From Anaerococcus obesiensis ph10 (GTDB lineage Bacteria; Bacillota; Clostridia; Tissierellales; Peptoniphilaceae), in contig NZ_HE978532.1 in NCBI RefSeq assembly GCF_000311745.1, forward strand, positions 93,528 to 157,527: DNA of 64,000 nt. The letters are read 5' to 3'. Made by a program: the position numbers and the translations under genes. A model generated the notes under the pieces. The model worked only from the letters and a program-made list of their open reading frames with translations. It did not search any database and was not told where the DNA came from. This document shows, piece after piece, positions 46,497 through 56,136 of this stretch; position 1 is the stretch's first letter, and the number at the start of each line of letters is the position of its first letter.

Positions 46497-49400
46497 TTAA
46501 ACTTCTATTGAATAAAGCTGTAGGACAAGTAAATCTAATTTCTTTTCCAAACTCTCAATTATATTATATTTTGAAATTTGATTTTGTCTGTCAAGATGTA
46601 ATTCACGTGATATATTAGAAATTTGAGCATGTACAAGATTATTACTATCAAATCTAGGTACTTTTATATTTTGTAATACATCTATCCCCCTATTAGTAGC
46701 TATTGCATATGCATCAATTATTCTAGAAATAACAGGTGAATTTAATATTCCTGATACATAATAAGCTTCTTCCATAGAATTACATTCAAGCATCAAAACT
46801 TTTGAATCTACCACAAAAGGACGGTCATAATCAAAATATAAATTTGTAACACTAGGTAAAGTATTATTAAATGTATCCACCGCTACCGCTGCAAAGTTTT
46901 TCGTTTGTTCTTTCCACAAGACTTTATATCTTGCAAAAGTATAAGAGCCAATATTGTCCAACCTATAAAAAGGTTGAATATCTGGATTAAAGAATTTACC
47001 GTTTTGTAAACGCGAAGCAAACAGAGGCTTTTCATAGACCTTTAAATATCTTAATGTTTTTGGTGCTCTTCGAGCTAAATCTTCTTCTTGAATTCCATAT
47101 AAGTTTTCTAAGTCATGAGGTATCAGCATAAATTCAAATGATTTTACACGCCATTTTTCAATGTTCCTTCCACCAAGCATTGGATATATAAATTCTTGTT
47201 CAACTTTCGCTCTTCTTTCTCCGATATCTTTGATATCTTTTCTTCTTTGCCTTGAAAAATCACCAGATACAATTATTTTTTCGTTGTCTTGTTTAACAAC
47301 ATCTTTTAACACATACACACCTTTTGCACCTGCGGGTTCTACTCCTTTTCTGCCTCGATAAGGAGAAACTATATTAGAATTAGTAATAGTGTTTGCAATG
47401 CTATAAAAATCTTTTTCTACTGTTAACCATGCTGAAGTTTTATCACTTAGATCTATTGGCTGAGCAATTTGTTTACTGGAGAAAAACTTTGATTTCACCA
47501 TACTCCATGTCGAGTGCGAATCTAATCGTTTCTTTCCATTTATCTGTATCCACCTTTTATAATTTTTAAACGGATAAGTCATTTCTGTGCCTTTTTTAAA
47601 CACAGATAAAATTGTCGGTATCGTAAACAAATGCACATCTGAAAAGTCATTAACTATTTCGACTGAAAACGGAATGTTTTGATTATTCCTTGTAATTTCA
47701 AATTTTCTAAATCCTTGTCCTCCCTTAGCAGACTTTAAAAATGATGCTGGAAGAAGAAACGCTAATTTTCCACTATCTTTTAAATACTGGTCTATTGCAA
47801 CATATACTACAGCCATCCCAAAATCATCATGAGTTGTTTTTTTATCATATGCATTTTTTTCAAATATCCCATAAGATAACCATACATCTAAAGTTCCTTT
47901 TCTATAAGCGTTTGACATAGATTTCCAAGCAATCCAAGGTGGATTTCCTACAACATAATCAAATTTATCATTTATGATTAACGGTGCAAAACTATTCTTC
48001 AAGATAATGGGCCAAAAACTATCATGTCCTTGCATATGAAGCATATATAGTTGTTCATATAATATGTAGACCATATCTTTGTATCTTTCTTCAAGTATAT
48101 CATTACCAATTATTAAACCCCAGAAGACTTCGAATTTTCCGTGAGACTTTTCATGGATACACTCAGATAAGTATCCTAAAAATTGATTTGCTTTATTAAT
48201 ACTTTTAAACTTAGGTATCTTAAAATCTCCTACAGTTGTTTTAGTTAAAAGAGCTTCTCCATTATCTTCAGAATAGACTATAGGAGCTAAAACTGAATCG
48301 GCAATATAAATCGGAATATCAATTTCCTCTCCAATCCAATCATCGGGATTATAATTATATCCCGTAGAAAAATAAGCAGAAAAAATTGCTATAATGTAAT
48401 TTGCTCTTGCAGCTACAACAGAGATAGGATTAATATCAAAACCAACTATATTTTCACATATTGTATTAATTTGAGATTTAGTAAAATATCCATTTTTATG
48501 ATTAATTGCACGTTTTAGTGCTTGAATTATAAAATTCCCACTACCACATGTAGGGTCAACTATCTTCTTACTAATATCCATTCCTGTATAACCTACTTCA
48601 TTCAATGTATGTTCAACAATCCAATCCGGCGAAAAGTATTCTCCCATTATATGTCGCATTTCATCAGGGATTAATCCCATATATAATTCTTCAAAAATAT
48701 CTTGTAGATTTTCTGGTTTAAGAACAAAAGAAGTAAGATCGAACTTTTCAATTACTTTTAAAGTATCATTAACGACTTTTACATCATTATTCCCTTTAGA
48801 GAATACAAACCATTCGAGATAATGTGTTTCAAAAAAATTTCTAACTAATCTATTTTGTTCTTTATCTTCACCCATAAATAACCCCATAATTTCAGGTTTA
48901 GTCATAGTTTTGAAAGAATTAAAAGATGGATTTATCAAATCTGACAAAAATCTATTTATTAGTAATTTCAAGAAAATATTCATAAATGTTTGTAAAGAAA
49001 ATAAAAACCATTTAGAGTTTATATCTTTTTCACTATCTATATTGTATAACTTCTTTATAGATGGAATAACTTCAGTAAATTCTGTTTCTTCAGATTCCTC
49101 TCCATATATCTTACCAAAAACATGATTCCATTCTTCATATAATGTTCTTGAACGAGGTGACAATTTAAAGGTATCATTGCTAAATACATATTCTTCTAAG
49201 TCAGAGTATAAATATTTAATACTTCTTTGTACAAATTTTTTATTAGGATTTATTTTATCTAGTAAATTATTTTTGGTTAAAGCAATTTTTTGATCTTGCT
49301 TGAAAAGTAAGATAAGGTAATACAACCCATCTTTAAAATTCATTCTGTCGTATTTAAAAGACAACTTATTTGATGTATAATCAAAAGCATAACGAGCAAA

Positions 49401-49838
49401 TAAAAAAGTCTTTCCATCAAAACCTATCCCATAAACAGAGCTTAACTTTTTATCCTGAATTACTCTAGCATCAGATTCTTTCCATCCAGAAATTGATTTA
49501 ATGTAGTGTTCTAATCCGTGATCTTCTTTTCCTGGTCTACCATAAAGTGCTTCGTCTACCCCAGATTGTTTATCAAATACTTCATATTTTTTAAACTCAA
49601 AAACCAAGTTTTCAAAACTTGCATCTGCTCTTCCACCCTTATAACAAGAAGTATTCAAATTTGGCTCACTATAATAATTATTTATAGCATCAGGATTAAC
49701 CTCTTGAATAATCGGCTTAATAATATCCGAATAAGTTCTTATTTTAATATCATCTTCATTTTTTGCTGAACGAGGATTAAATCCATTTATTATTCTTTCT
49801 AATAAAATATCAGTCCTTAATTTTTGATTAGATTCCAT
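46497..49838 (-). CDS. Fused restriction endonuclease / N6-adenine DNA methyltransferase (type IIG-like)
   Basis: A 1113-residue single-chain enzyme. Residues ~70-85 (GRADASFENLVFEFKKYE) look like a PD-(D/E)xK nuclease core. DPTCGSGNFIIQAL (~427) is the SAM-binding motif I and DYVVGNPPWIAW (~629) is the catalytic NPPW motif of gamma-type N6-adenine methyltransferases. The C-terminal ~350 residues (from YRGRKGVEPAGAKGVY) are a target-recognition region. No separate restriction, methylase or specificity gene is adjacent, so it fits a solitary type IIG system. Start ATG 49838 has an AAAGGA site and a consensus promoter. It anchors the defence island. Confidence 0.85.
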   Translation of the reverse strand: MESNQKLRTDILLERIINGFNPRSAKNEDDIKIRTYSDIIKPIIQEVNPDAINNYYSEPNLNTSCYKGGRADASFENLVFEFKKYEVFDKQSGVDEALYGRPGKEDHGLEHYIKSISGWKESDARVIQDKKLSSVYGIGFDGKTFLFARYAFDYTSNKLSFKYDRMNFKDGLYYLILLFKQDQKIALTKNNLLDKINPNKKFVQRSIKYLYSDLEEYVFSNDTFKLSPRSRTLYEEWNHVFGKIYGEESEETEFTEVIPSIKKLYNIDSEKDINSKWFLFSLQTFMNIFLKLLINRFLSDLINPSFNSFKTMTKPEIMGLFMGEDKEQNRLVRNFFETHYLEWFVFSKGNNDVKVVNDTLKVIEKFDLTSFVLKPENLQDIFEELYMGLIPDEMRHIMGEYFSPDWIVEHTLNEVGYTGMDISKKIVDPTCGSGNFIIQALKRAINHKNGYFTKSQINTICENIVGFDINPISVVAARANYIIAIFSAYFSTGYNYNPDDWIGEEIDIPIYIADSVLAPIVYSEDNGEALLTKTTVGDFKIPKFKSINKANQFLGYLSECIHEKSHGKFEVFWGLIIGNDILEERYKDMVYILYEQLYMLHMQGHDSFWPIILKNSFAPLIINDKFDYVVGNPPWIAWKSMSNAYRKGTLDVWLSYGIFEKNAYDKKTTHDDFGMAVVYVAIDQYLKDSGKLAFLLPASFLKSAKGGQGFRKFEITRNNQNIPFSVEIVNDFSDVHLFTIPTILSVFKKGTEMTYPFKNYKRWIQINGKKRLDSHSTWSMVKSKFFSSKQIAQPIDLSDKTSAWLTVEKDFYSIANTITNSNIVSPYRGRKGVEPAGAKGVYVLKDVVKQDNEKIIVSGDFSRQRRKDIKDIGERRAKVEQEFIYPMLGGRNIEKWRVKSFEFMLIPHDLENLYGIQEEDLARRAPKTLRYLKVYEKPLFASRLQNGKFFNPDIQPFYRLDNIGSYTFARYKVLWKEQTKNFAAVAVDTFNNTLPSVTNLYFDYDRPFVVDSKVLMLECNSMEEAYYVSGILNSPVISRIIDAYAIATNRGIDVLQNIKVPRFDSNNLVHAQISNISRELHLDRQNQISKYNIIESLEKKLDLLVLQLYSIEV

Positions 49839-49870
49839 TAGAATATTCCTTTCATATAAATTATATATTT

Positions 49871-49915
49871 ATTATATAATATCTAACAAAACTAGTCAAT
49901 AAATTTTATTGGTCA
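49871..49915 (-). promoter_or_regulatory. Promoter of the restriction-modification gene with 11-bp motif
   Basis: Minus strand TTGACT (49894-49899), 17-bp spacer, TATAAT (49871-49876). The 11-mer TGACCAATAAA (49905-49915) lies 5 bp upstream of -35, and a second copy lies at 49980-49990. The same 11-mer occurs in the ABC-F and Abi promoters. Confidence 0.7.
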
Positions 49916-51378
49916 TGTAAATAATAAAACCGTTAACGCTTATATTAAGCCATTTATAAATTAATTGATTTATAATTATTTTATTGGTCATTGAGTTCTG
50001 TGAAAGAATTATATTTGTCATTATGATTTTATCAAAGCAATTATTATTTTTACAAAAAATGTTGCGACATAAAGAATAAATTAATTAATATAGTATATTA
50101 TATAACAAAATAAATTCAAAATTGAGTATTACGTTAATCTCAGCCCATTATTTTATATATTTATTCGTATACTTACTTATCTTTCTGGCGATAACATCTC
50201 CTTACTATGATTAAAAATATTTTTTATTAAATTGCTAATGAGTTCGAATATAATTTTTAAAAACATTCTATAATTAGACAATTTAATTTTAATAGTTTTT
50301 GATAATATGTAATAGTATTTAAAAGAGTAATAATAGATTGCAGATTAAACGGTTACATAAGTATTTTAAATTGCTTTCTGTATTTATTAATATTTTCTCT
50401 TAATACCCTCTTCTTCCAAAAACATACTATAATCTATTGTGCAGTAATCTTAGTTTTCTTATATCTTTTATCATATAGTTTTAACGGAATATATACATAA
50501 TATGATTTATTCTATAGATATTTAATGAAGTATTCTTTCTTGCAGTAATTATCTATAATTTCTGAAGAATAAATCAACTTTTGACCATAATTATTGTAAA
50601 GAAACGTTACAAGCTTAGTACCGTAACACATGATATAATCTTAAATAATTCATCTTTGTATTAGAAATATAACTATAATTACAACTGTGAGGTAGCTTAC
50701 TAGGATTTTAAAGATCCGAAATTGTCTTTTCATAAAGTAAATATTTTTAAAATAAAAGTATGTACATAAAAAGACCGTATCCTAAAACTACGGTCTAATT
50801 ATTTTATCCAAATGTAAAGTCCTTGGAAGAATTATTTAGTTTATTCTTTTTTACTTCCAGTACCATTTGAGTACCAGTAGCCATTTTTCATTCTCTCCCT
50901 TTGAGCAAGTCACTATCATACTTGAAAATTACTAAGTAATTTTCAATCCCATTAGCGAATCAGAAGGGCAGCCATCTATCTATCTTTGCACTTCCTGCCA
51001 GATATCTGGAGCTTAAATAAATATTTATTAGATTAAGATCTTTTATACCAAGCCTAATTCTATAGACTTTTATAAGTTATTTTCTCACATCCACTTCAAC
51101 CAGGATATGTAATAGTTAGTAGAAATACTCATATCAATCACATTAAAGATATTTTCAGGACACTTGATCTTTGATTTTATTTCTCAAAAAATACCTGTAG
51201 TGGATTCTAAGGATTTCGAGAATCTGACTACCATCCTCCTTCATCTACATATTTAAGTATCAAGAAACATAGTTTGCTTGATGATTCTCTATTTTTTCTA
51301 ATATTATTTTACTTGCTATACTTGTTAAAGGCAGATTTGCTTAATCCTATTATCGCTAAATGCAAATAATCAAAATGA
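49916..51378. other. 1.46-kb gene-free stretch
   Basis: No supported coding region on either strand. Very AT-rich with frequent stops. It contains one TTTATTGGTCA motif (49980-49990) and repeat T copy 2 (50757-50852). Downstream of that repeat, 50880-51350 is slightly less AT-rich and may be a decayed gene, but I could not identify it. Confidence 0.6.
50757..50852 (-). repeat. Repeat T, copy 2: gene end plus terminator
   Basis: Second copy of the 45946 repeat. The hairpin AGACCGTA/TACGGTCT (50772-50796) with a T tail is a good minus-strand terminator. Just upstream on that strand GGGAGAGA precedes ATG and the short reading MKNGYWYSNGTGSKKE, which is probably the end of a decayed gene. Confidence 0.7.
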
Positions 51379-52901
51379 TTACTTGACTCTTTTTAGCCCA
51401 TGAGGACCTAGTTCATAGACCTTATCAAAAACTTCATCTATAAAATCCCTATAATGAGAAACGGCAATTATTGCTCCCTTATAATCTCTTAGAGCTTTGT
51501 TTATCTCAGGTTTAGATAGGGGTGATAGGTTTCTAGTTGGTTCATCTAGGATCAGAACTTCTGCCTTATCTAAATTCATTTTAGAGAAAAATAGTTTTGC
51601 TTTTTGCACTCCAGATAGGTCTGATATATTTCTATACATTTCTTCTCTTTTAAAGTTTAGGCTAGCTAGAAGATTTGAAGCTTTGGTATGATTATCTTTT
51701 ATAAATGAATCAGATATATATTCTATAGCATTTATATCTTTTTTCTCATATTCAAAGTAAGACTGCGGCATATATCCTACTTTAAGATTTAAACTTTGGC
51801 ATTGATCTTTTAATTTTTTCAAAAGTGTAGTCTTGCCAGCTCCATTTTTGCCAATGATACATATCTTTTCAGGACCTATTATTTTTAAGCTTATATCCTT
51901 AGCTAAGACCTTATCCCCTGCCCTTAGACTATCTAATTTGTAGTTTAGGATTTGCTTGCTATTAGCTATTTTTATACTATTATCAAAGAAAATATCTATA
52001 GGAGCTTCATAATCAGGTTTTTTTGTAAGCTTTGCTTCCTCTTTTTCTAGTCTTCTTCCAATAGATTTTACAGTATGCATTTTCTCCTTTGGCAACCTAC
52101 CTTCCACATCATTTTTTGTATCTCTAATGTCATGCTGGACTGCATCGTGGACTCTCTATACCTGAATATTTTTTTATCAAATTCTTCTCTTTCTTTGCAA
52201 GCTCTATTTGTTTCCGAATCTATAAAGTTTTGTCTTTTTCTTATATATTCATCGTAAGTATTATTAGATACTGTATGTTTGGCCTCACTCCTTCTTCTAA
52301 CTTGTTCTAGGTGTATTATCCTATTTGATATATTTGAAAGTAAATTTGTATCATGTGATACAAAGATATAGGGAATTTCTAAATCTTTCATAAAACTTTC
52401 AAGCCAAGATAACGATTCATAATCAAGATCATTGCTAGGCTCATCAAATAGGAAAATAGTTGGATTTTTTAATAGTTCAACTACTAAAATAAACTTTATT
52501 TTCTCACCACCAGAAAGCTCTCTCATTTTTATATCATTTGACAAAATATCAGCTGATAAGTTAAATTCTGCTAGGTATTTATAAAGTTTATTATTGTCTA
52601 CCGGCTCTACATCTACTTTGCTAAAGAGATATTCATTAGCTGTCAAATCAAAATATTCTTCATCTAAACTTTGCGGTAAATACCCCACTATTTCATTTCC
52701 CAGATATATTTTTCCACTAACATCACAGTAATTCTTTACATCATCTATATTAACAATTGATTCTAAGAGTATAGACTTCCCATTACCTTCTTCACCTATA
52801 AGACCTACCTTATCACCCTCATTTAAGGTAAAATCAAAATCCTTTAGAATTATCCTATCATCTTCTATTAATTTTATAGTTAAATCTCTTATCTCTAACA
52901 T
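51379..52901 (-). pseudogene. ABC-F ribosome-protection-type ATPase, frameshifted
   Basis: Two ABC domains without membrane segments. The first has Walker A GEEGNGKS, signature LSGGEKIKF, Walker B IFLFDEPSNDLD and FVSHD. The second has GKNGAGKTT, LSGVQKAKL, LILDEPTRNLSPL and VSHYRD. The frame breaks at CTCTCT (52152-52157). Removing one dinucleotide turns the shifted tail into RVHDAVQHDIRDTKNDVEGR and joins the linker to GRLPKEKMHTVKSIGRR. The intact protein would have about 507 residues. ABC-F proteins of this shape displace ribosome-targeting antibiotics, and the attenuator leader upstream supports that role. As written, the product stops after the first domain. Confidence 0.82.
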
Positions 52902-52942
52902 AAATCCTCCTTAGGAGAAGCATGCCAGATCATAAATAAAAT

Positions 52943-53146
52943 ACAAAAAAGGCCTATCCACAAATAAGTGAATAGACCTTCTCCTCGTGTAAACAAAGCA
53001 ATCTTATTCACAATATGGCATACTAAAACTAGCCTCAATAGGCTAAAAATAGTATCAAAATTTCCATATTGCTTATAAAATCACTATAAATTTACCTCCG
53101 TATGTATTTGTTGATGATAATATACTGGTATTATTTTATTGGTCAA
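52943..53146 (-). promoter_or_regulatory. ABC-F leader: promoter, short leader ORF and attenuator
   Basis: Promoter TTGACC (53141-53146), 18-bp spacer, TATTAT (53117-53122). A GGAGG site follows with a possible GTG start (53084) for a three-codon peptide, then a ten-codon leader MEILILFLAY (53035-53067). A terminator with stem AAGGTCTATTCAC/GTGGATAGGCCTT (52949-52980) and a T run stands 40 bp before the ABC-F start. A competing hairpin TAGCCT/AGGCTA overlaps the leader stop. This is the layout of antibiotic-induced, ribosome-mediated attenuation. Confidence 0.75.
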
Positions 53147-53334
53147 ATATTTGTTTTTAGCTTAGTTATCTTTCGATATTTTTTATAATAAAGTCTTTAT
53201 CTTGTAAGTCACATATTTGACTATAAGTTTTGCCATGCGGCCTTATTGTCAATTATAAGTCATTATTTTTATTTGACGTAATACCAACACCCTTTATCCT
53301 ATCAAAACTTACAAATTTTAAAATTGGACTTGAT

Positions 53335-53600
53335 CCTAAGAAAATATTGAATCCATCTTTTCTGATACCCGAAAAAAACATTACGGTATAGATCAATAAT
53401 ACTGCCGAGATAACAATGGCATATCCCAAGACTGTATTATCTAGTCTATATCAGAAGCCACTAGCAAGTAAAGCAAATATAGCCGATATAAATCCAAATA
53501 TCGGTTTCTTTTTTGTGTTTATTATATTATTTCTATGGATTATGAAATTATAGATTGTTGGGACTAGTAACATTAGAAAGACAATATATTCTATAATCAT
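53335..53600 (-). pseudogene. Decayed small membrane protein gene
   Basis: From ATG 53600 the frame reads MIIEYIVFLMLLVPTIYNFI, then a TGA at 53451-53453, and continues YRLDNTVLGYAIVISAVLLI to a TAG near 53337. A neighbouring frame continues GSSPILKFVSFDRIKGVGIT. Joined, this would be a ~110-residue protein with three membrane helices. I do not recognise the family. It lies between the Abi gene and the ABC-F leader. Confidence 0.55.
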
Positions 53601-53711
53601 TTTCTACTTATCCATATTAGTATAGTATTGTGATTTTTACACATATATTTTATAGTTTTTCTTAGCACTCTCTAAAAACATTAAAGCTATCTGCTGGAGA
53701 ACAGATGTTAT

Positions 53712-54665
53712 TTATACTAAAAGTTGTAGATTAGAACGATTAATACCCATTATAGTAAGGACTTCCTCAAACGGAACTGTCTTAAATTCATTATCATAGC
53801 GATTTAAAATTCTTATTAACTCTGAATGAAATTTTTTAAAATATTTTTTATTTAATAAAATCTTTAGATATAGAATTGCTACTATGATTTTCCTATTATC
53901 ATAATTATTATATCCCAAATAATTGGCAACGTTTGATACTCTTATATTTCCAAAGTCAGAATTGTAAAGTCTTTCATCATGAGCACACTTATTTCTTACT
54001 AAATTTACAATCTTTAATGCTGCGCTTATATCCTTACTATCAATTCTTAGTGTTGGTGCTGATTTATATTGTTTGTTAAATTTTTCAGAATAATATTTTG
54101 CAATAGTATTCTTATCTGAATCTTTTAATATACTATACAAATAAGATAAATTACCTACGGTAAGATAATTTACCAAAACCCAAAAAGGTACAGAGCCATG
54201 ATTTTCTATGTAATGTTTTATAGCTCCGTCCTTACCAACTTTATTATGAATTGTTTTTGTTAAAATTGATATTTGTTGCAATACTTTTTTAGGGTTATCA
54301 TCAACATAGTTTTTTATTTCTAAATAAGAATTCGGCTTACTATACTTTTTTGAAAACTCATGTGATAAAACTGTTTTGAATGAATTTTCAAAAATCAATA
54401 TATATTTTAAGAACAGTATTCTTAATTCTCTATCAAATAAAAATAGTGCTTTCAATTCATTAAAATGGGTATTTTGTATATACTGTTCAGGAATTAAAGG
54501 TTCATTATTAGAATCTTTTTGTAGGAATAAGTCTTTATATCCATTTATAACATTATAATAATTTTCTTGCTCTAAAAATCTTTTTGGCTTACCGTCTGTA
54601 GGGACAGAAAGCCCTCTTTCTCTCAATATTTTTAATTGTTGATTATAAGTCTTATATTCTTTCAC
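53712..54665 (-). CDS. Abi_2 family (AbiD/AbiF-like) abortive infection protein
   Basis: A 317-residue HEPN-fold protein. The N-terminus YKTYNQQLKILRERGL and ENYYNVINGYKDLF, and FDRELRILFLKYILIFENSF, are typical of the Abi_2 domain. Arg224-x4-His229 in RNKCAHDERL is the HEPN RNase motif. Members abort phage infection in lactococci, and some are now seen as RNA-targeting toxins. The start is GTG at 54665, set by GAGGAG 5 nt upstream. It has its own promoter carrying the island 11-mer and a hairpin in its leader. No antitoxin gene is adjacent. Confidence 0.9.
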   Translation of the reverse strand: MKEYKTYNQQLKILRERGLSVPTDGKPKRFLEQENYYNVINGYKDLFLQKDSNNEPLIPEQYIQNTHFNELKALFLFDRELRILFLKYILIFENSFKTVLSHEFSKKYSKPNSYLEIKNYVDDNPKKVLQQISILTKTIHNKVGKDGAIKHYIENHGSVPFWVLVNYLTVGNLSYLYSILKDSDKNTIAKYYSEKFNKQYKSAPTLRIDSKDISAALKIVNLVRNKCAHDERLYNSDFGNIRVSNVANYLGYNNYDNRKIIVAILYLKILLNKKYFKKFHSELIRILNRYDNEFKTVPFEEVLTIMGINRSNLQLLV

Positions 54666-54678
54666 TCGCTCTCCTCAT

Positions 54679-54757
54679 AAAAAAATGGCCAGGGCATCGT
54701 ATGCTTCCTGACCTAATCTTATATTTATAATATATGACCAATAAATCTAATTGTCAA
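54679..54757 (-). promoter_or_regulatory. Abi promoter with motif and leader hairpin
   Basis: TTGACA (54752-54757), 17-bp spacer, TATATT (54729-54734). The island 11-mer, here as TTTATTGGTCA on the coding strand (54735-54745), abuts the -10. Between promoter and start codon, GGTCAGG/CCTGGCC with an inner GCAT/ATGC stem (54687-54713) and T7 forms a terminator, 14 nt before the GTG. Expression may depend on antitermination. Confidence 0.7.
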
Positions 54758-54934
54758 GTATCACAGTAAACTTTTAGGATAGTATATCTGCCTATCTTTA
54801 TTAAACTCTTATCAAAACTTTTAAATCTTAAGGTTGTGCGCTCTCACTTAGTTCTCTGGATGCGCTTAAACCTTCGATTATTCACTTATATCAGAGATGA
54901 AAAATGCTTCGCATTTTCCACCCAAGATGGTGGG

Positions 54935-55160
54935 ACTAACGAAAATCCCGTTTGCTACGCAAACTCTTTAGCTGCTACCGCAGCTGATTTTCGGATAAGT
55001 CGACCGAAATCAACAGTCGATTTACTTCCATTCTTCTTTTCCAAACGTACGATATATCCCAAACCATTCAAAATACTGCATTCTATTTTTTCTAATACCA
55101 CTAAATCCATCTAATTATAGGACATTTTCAAATTTTTAGTCCCGTCCCAGTCCCAGTACC
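54935..55160 (-). repeat. Repeat R, copy 2, hairpin-rich
   Basis: Shares its flanks with 46123-46309. The centre carries consecutive short stems: GTTTGC/GCAAAC, AGCTGC/GCAGCT, GATTTTCGG/CCGAAATC and TCGAC/GTCGA. AAAATGC/GCATTTT and CCACC/GGTGG stems lie just before it (54900-54935). It is GC-rich against its surroundings. On the minus strand a 51-codon frame begins MDLVVLEKIECSILNGLG (54955-55110), immediately after a TAG that ends YWDWDGTKNLKMSYN. Confidence 0.75.
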
Positions 55161-55280
55161 GGAGAATATAATGTATTATAAGAATCGACTTATTTAATGT
55201 ACTTAGATTAAATCACTTATAAACATGGTATAATATTATAGAAATACTGTACAAAGTAGAAGATTAATTTGAGGTGAGTT

Positions 55281-55496
55281 ATGGGATTTTCCTATGATAA
55301 ATTATGGAAAAAATTAATAGATGAAAAGATGAATAAACTAGACTTACAAAAAGCCATAAAAACAACTCCTCATACCATAGCTAAAATGGGACGAGATGAG
55401 AATGTTAGTATGGAAATACTGAGTAGAATTTGTAGGTACTTTAAATGTGATATATCGGATATATTGGAGTATAGAATTGAAAATACTAATGATTGA
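55281..55496 (+). CDS. XRE-family (Cro/CI) regulator
   Basis: A 71-residue single-domain helix-turn-helix protein (SYDKLWKKLIDEKMNKLDLQ, then TTPHTIAKMGRDENVSMEIL as recognition region, CDISDILEY at the end). It is paralogous to the broken XRE gene at 61059-61277. GAGGTGAG precedes ATG 55281. It overlaps the response-regulator gene by 20 bp, so it probably controls the two-component/ABC module. Such small XRE genes often head cargo on integrative elements. Confidence 0.88.
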   Translation: MGFSYDKLWKKLIDEKMNKLDLQKAIKTTPHTIAKMGRDENVSMEILSRICRYFKCDISDILEYRIENTND

Positions 55497-56136
55497 AGAT
55501 GACAGCACAATTGCTTTTGCTGTTAAAACTTACTTAAACAAACATAATATTGAAACTATTATTTATAACAAGCTTTCTCTGACAGAAAATCTTAATTTTA
55601 ATGATTTTGATTTAATTCTTCTTGATGCTAATCTTCCAGATGGATCAGGCTTTAATTTTTTAAAATGGCTGAGAGGATTTTCTGACATTCCTGTAATAAT
55701 GCTTACTGTAAAAAATGAAGATGAATATGTTATAAAAGGTCTTTCCCAAGGAGCAGATGACTATATTACAAAACCTTTTTCTCTCCCTGTCCTAAAGGCG
55801 AGAATAGACAATGTATTTAGCAGAAGAATAAAAAAGGTTGATGAGCTGACTTTTGAAAATTTATCTTTAGATCTTATATCAAAACAAGCTTCGATAGATG
55901 GAAAAGATTTAGACCTTAACTTAAAAGAGTTTGCTATATTGGAAATGCTTTTAGAAAATCAAAATATAAATTTACTAAGAGAACGAATTTTAGATTATGT
56001 TTGGGGTTATGATTTTTATGAAGTTAATGACAATACCCTAACTGTCACCATAAAAAGACTCAGATCTAAACTTGAAGATTATGGTAATCATATAAAAACA
56101 ATAAGAGGAATAGGATATAGGTGGGACAATGAGTAA
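55477..56136 (+). CDS. OmpR-family response regulator
   Basis: A 219-residue regulator. The receiver has acidic residues at MIEDDS, phospho-acceptor Asp50 in LILLDANLP, Thr in MLTVKNED and Lys in YITKPFSLP. A winged-helix effector follows (LNLKEFAILEMLLENQ, VTIKRLRSKLEDYG). The start is most likely TTG 55477, giving MKILMIEDDS, with GGAG 7 nt before it. An upstream ATG would add ten unlikely residues. It is translationally coupled to the XRE gene and overlaps the kinase gene by 8 bp. Confidence 0.92.
   Translation: MKILMIEDDSTIAFAVKTYLNKHNIETIIYNKLSLTENLNFNDFDLILLDANLPDGSGFNFLKWLRGFSDIPVIMLTVKNEDEYVIKGLSQGADDYITKPFSLPVLKARIDNVFSRRIKKVDELTFENLSLDLISKQASIDGKDLDLNLKEFAILEMLLENQNINLLRERILDYVWGYDFYEVNDNTLTVTIKRLRSKLEDYGNHIKTIRGIGYRWDNE

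Noticed and set aside
50880..51350. Possible decayed gene between repeat T and the ABC-F gene
   Set aside because: Fragments such as HYRYFLRNKIKDQ can be read, but no frame gives a consistent family match, so I report only a gene-free stretch.
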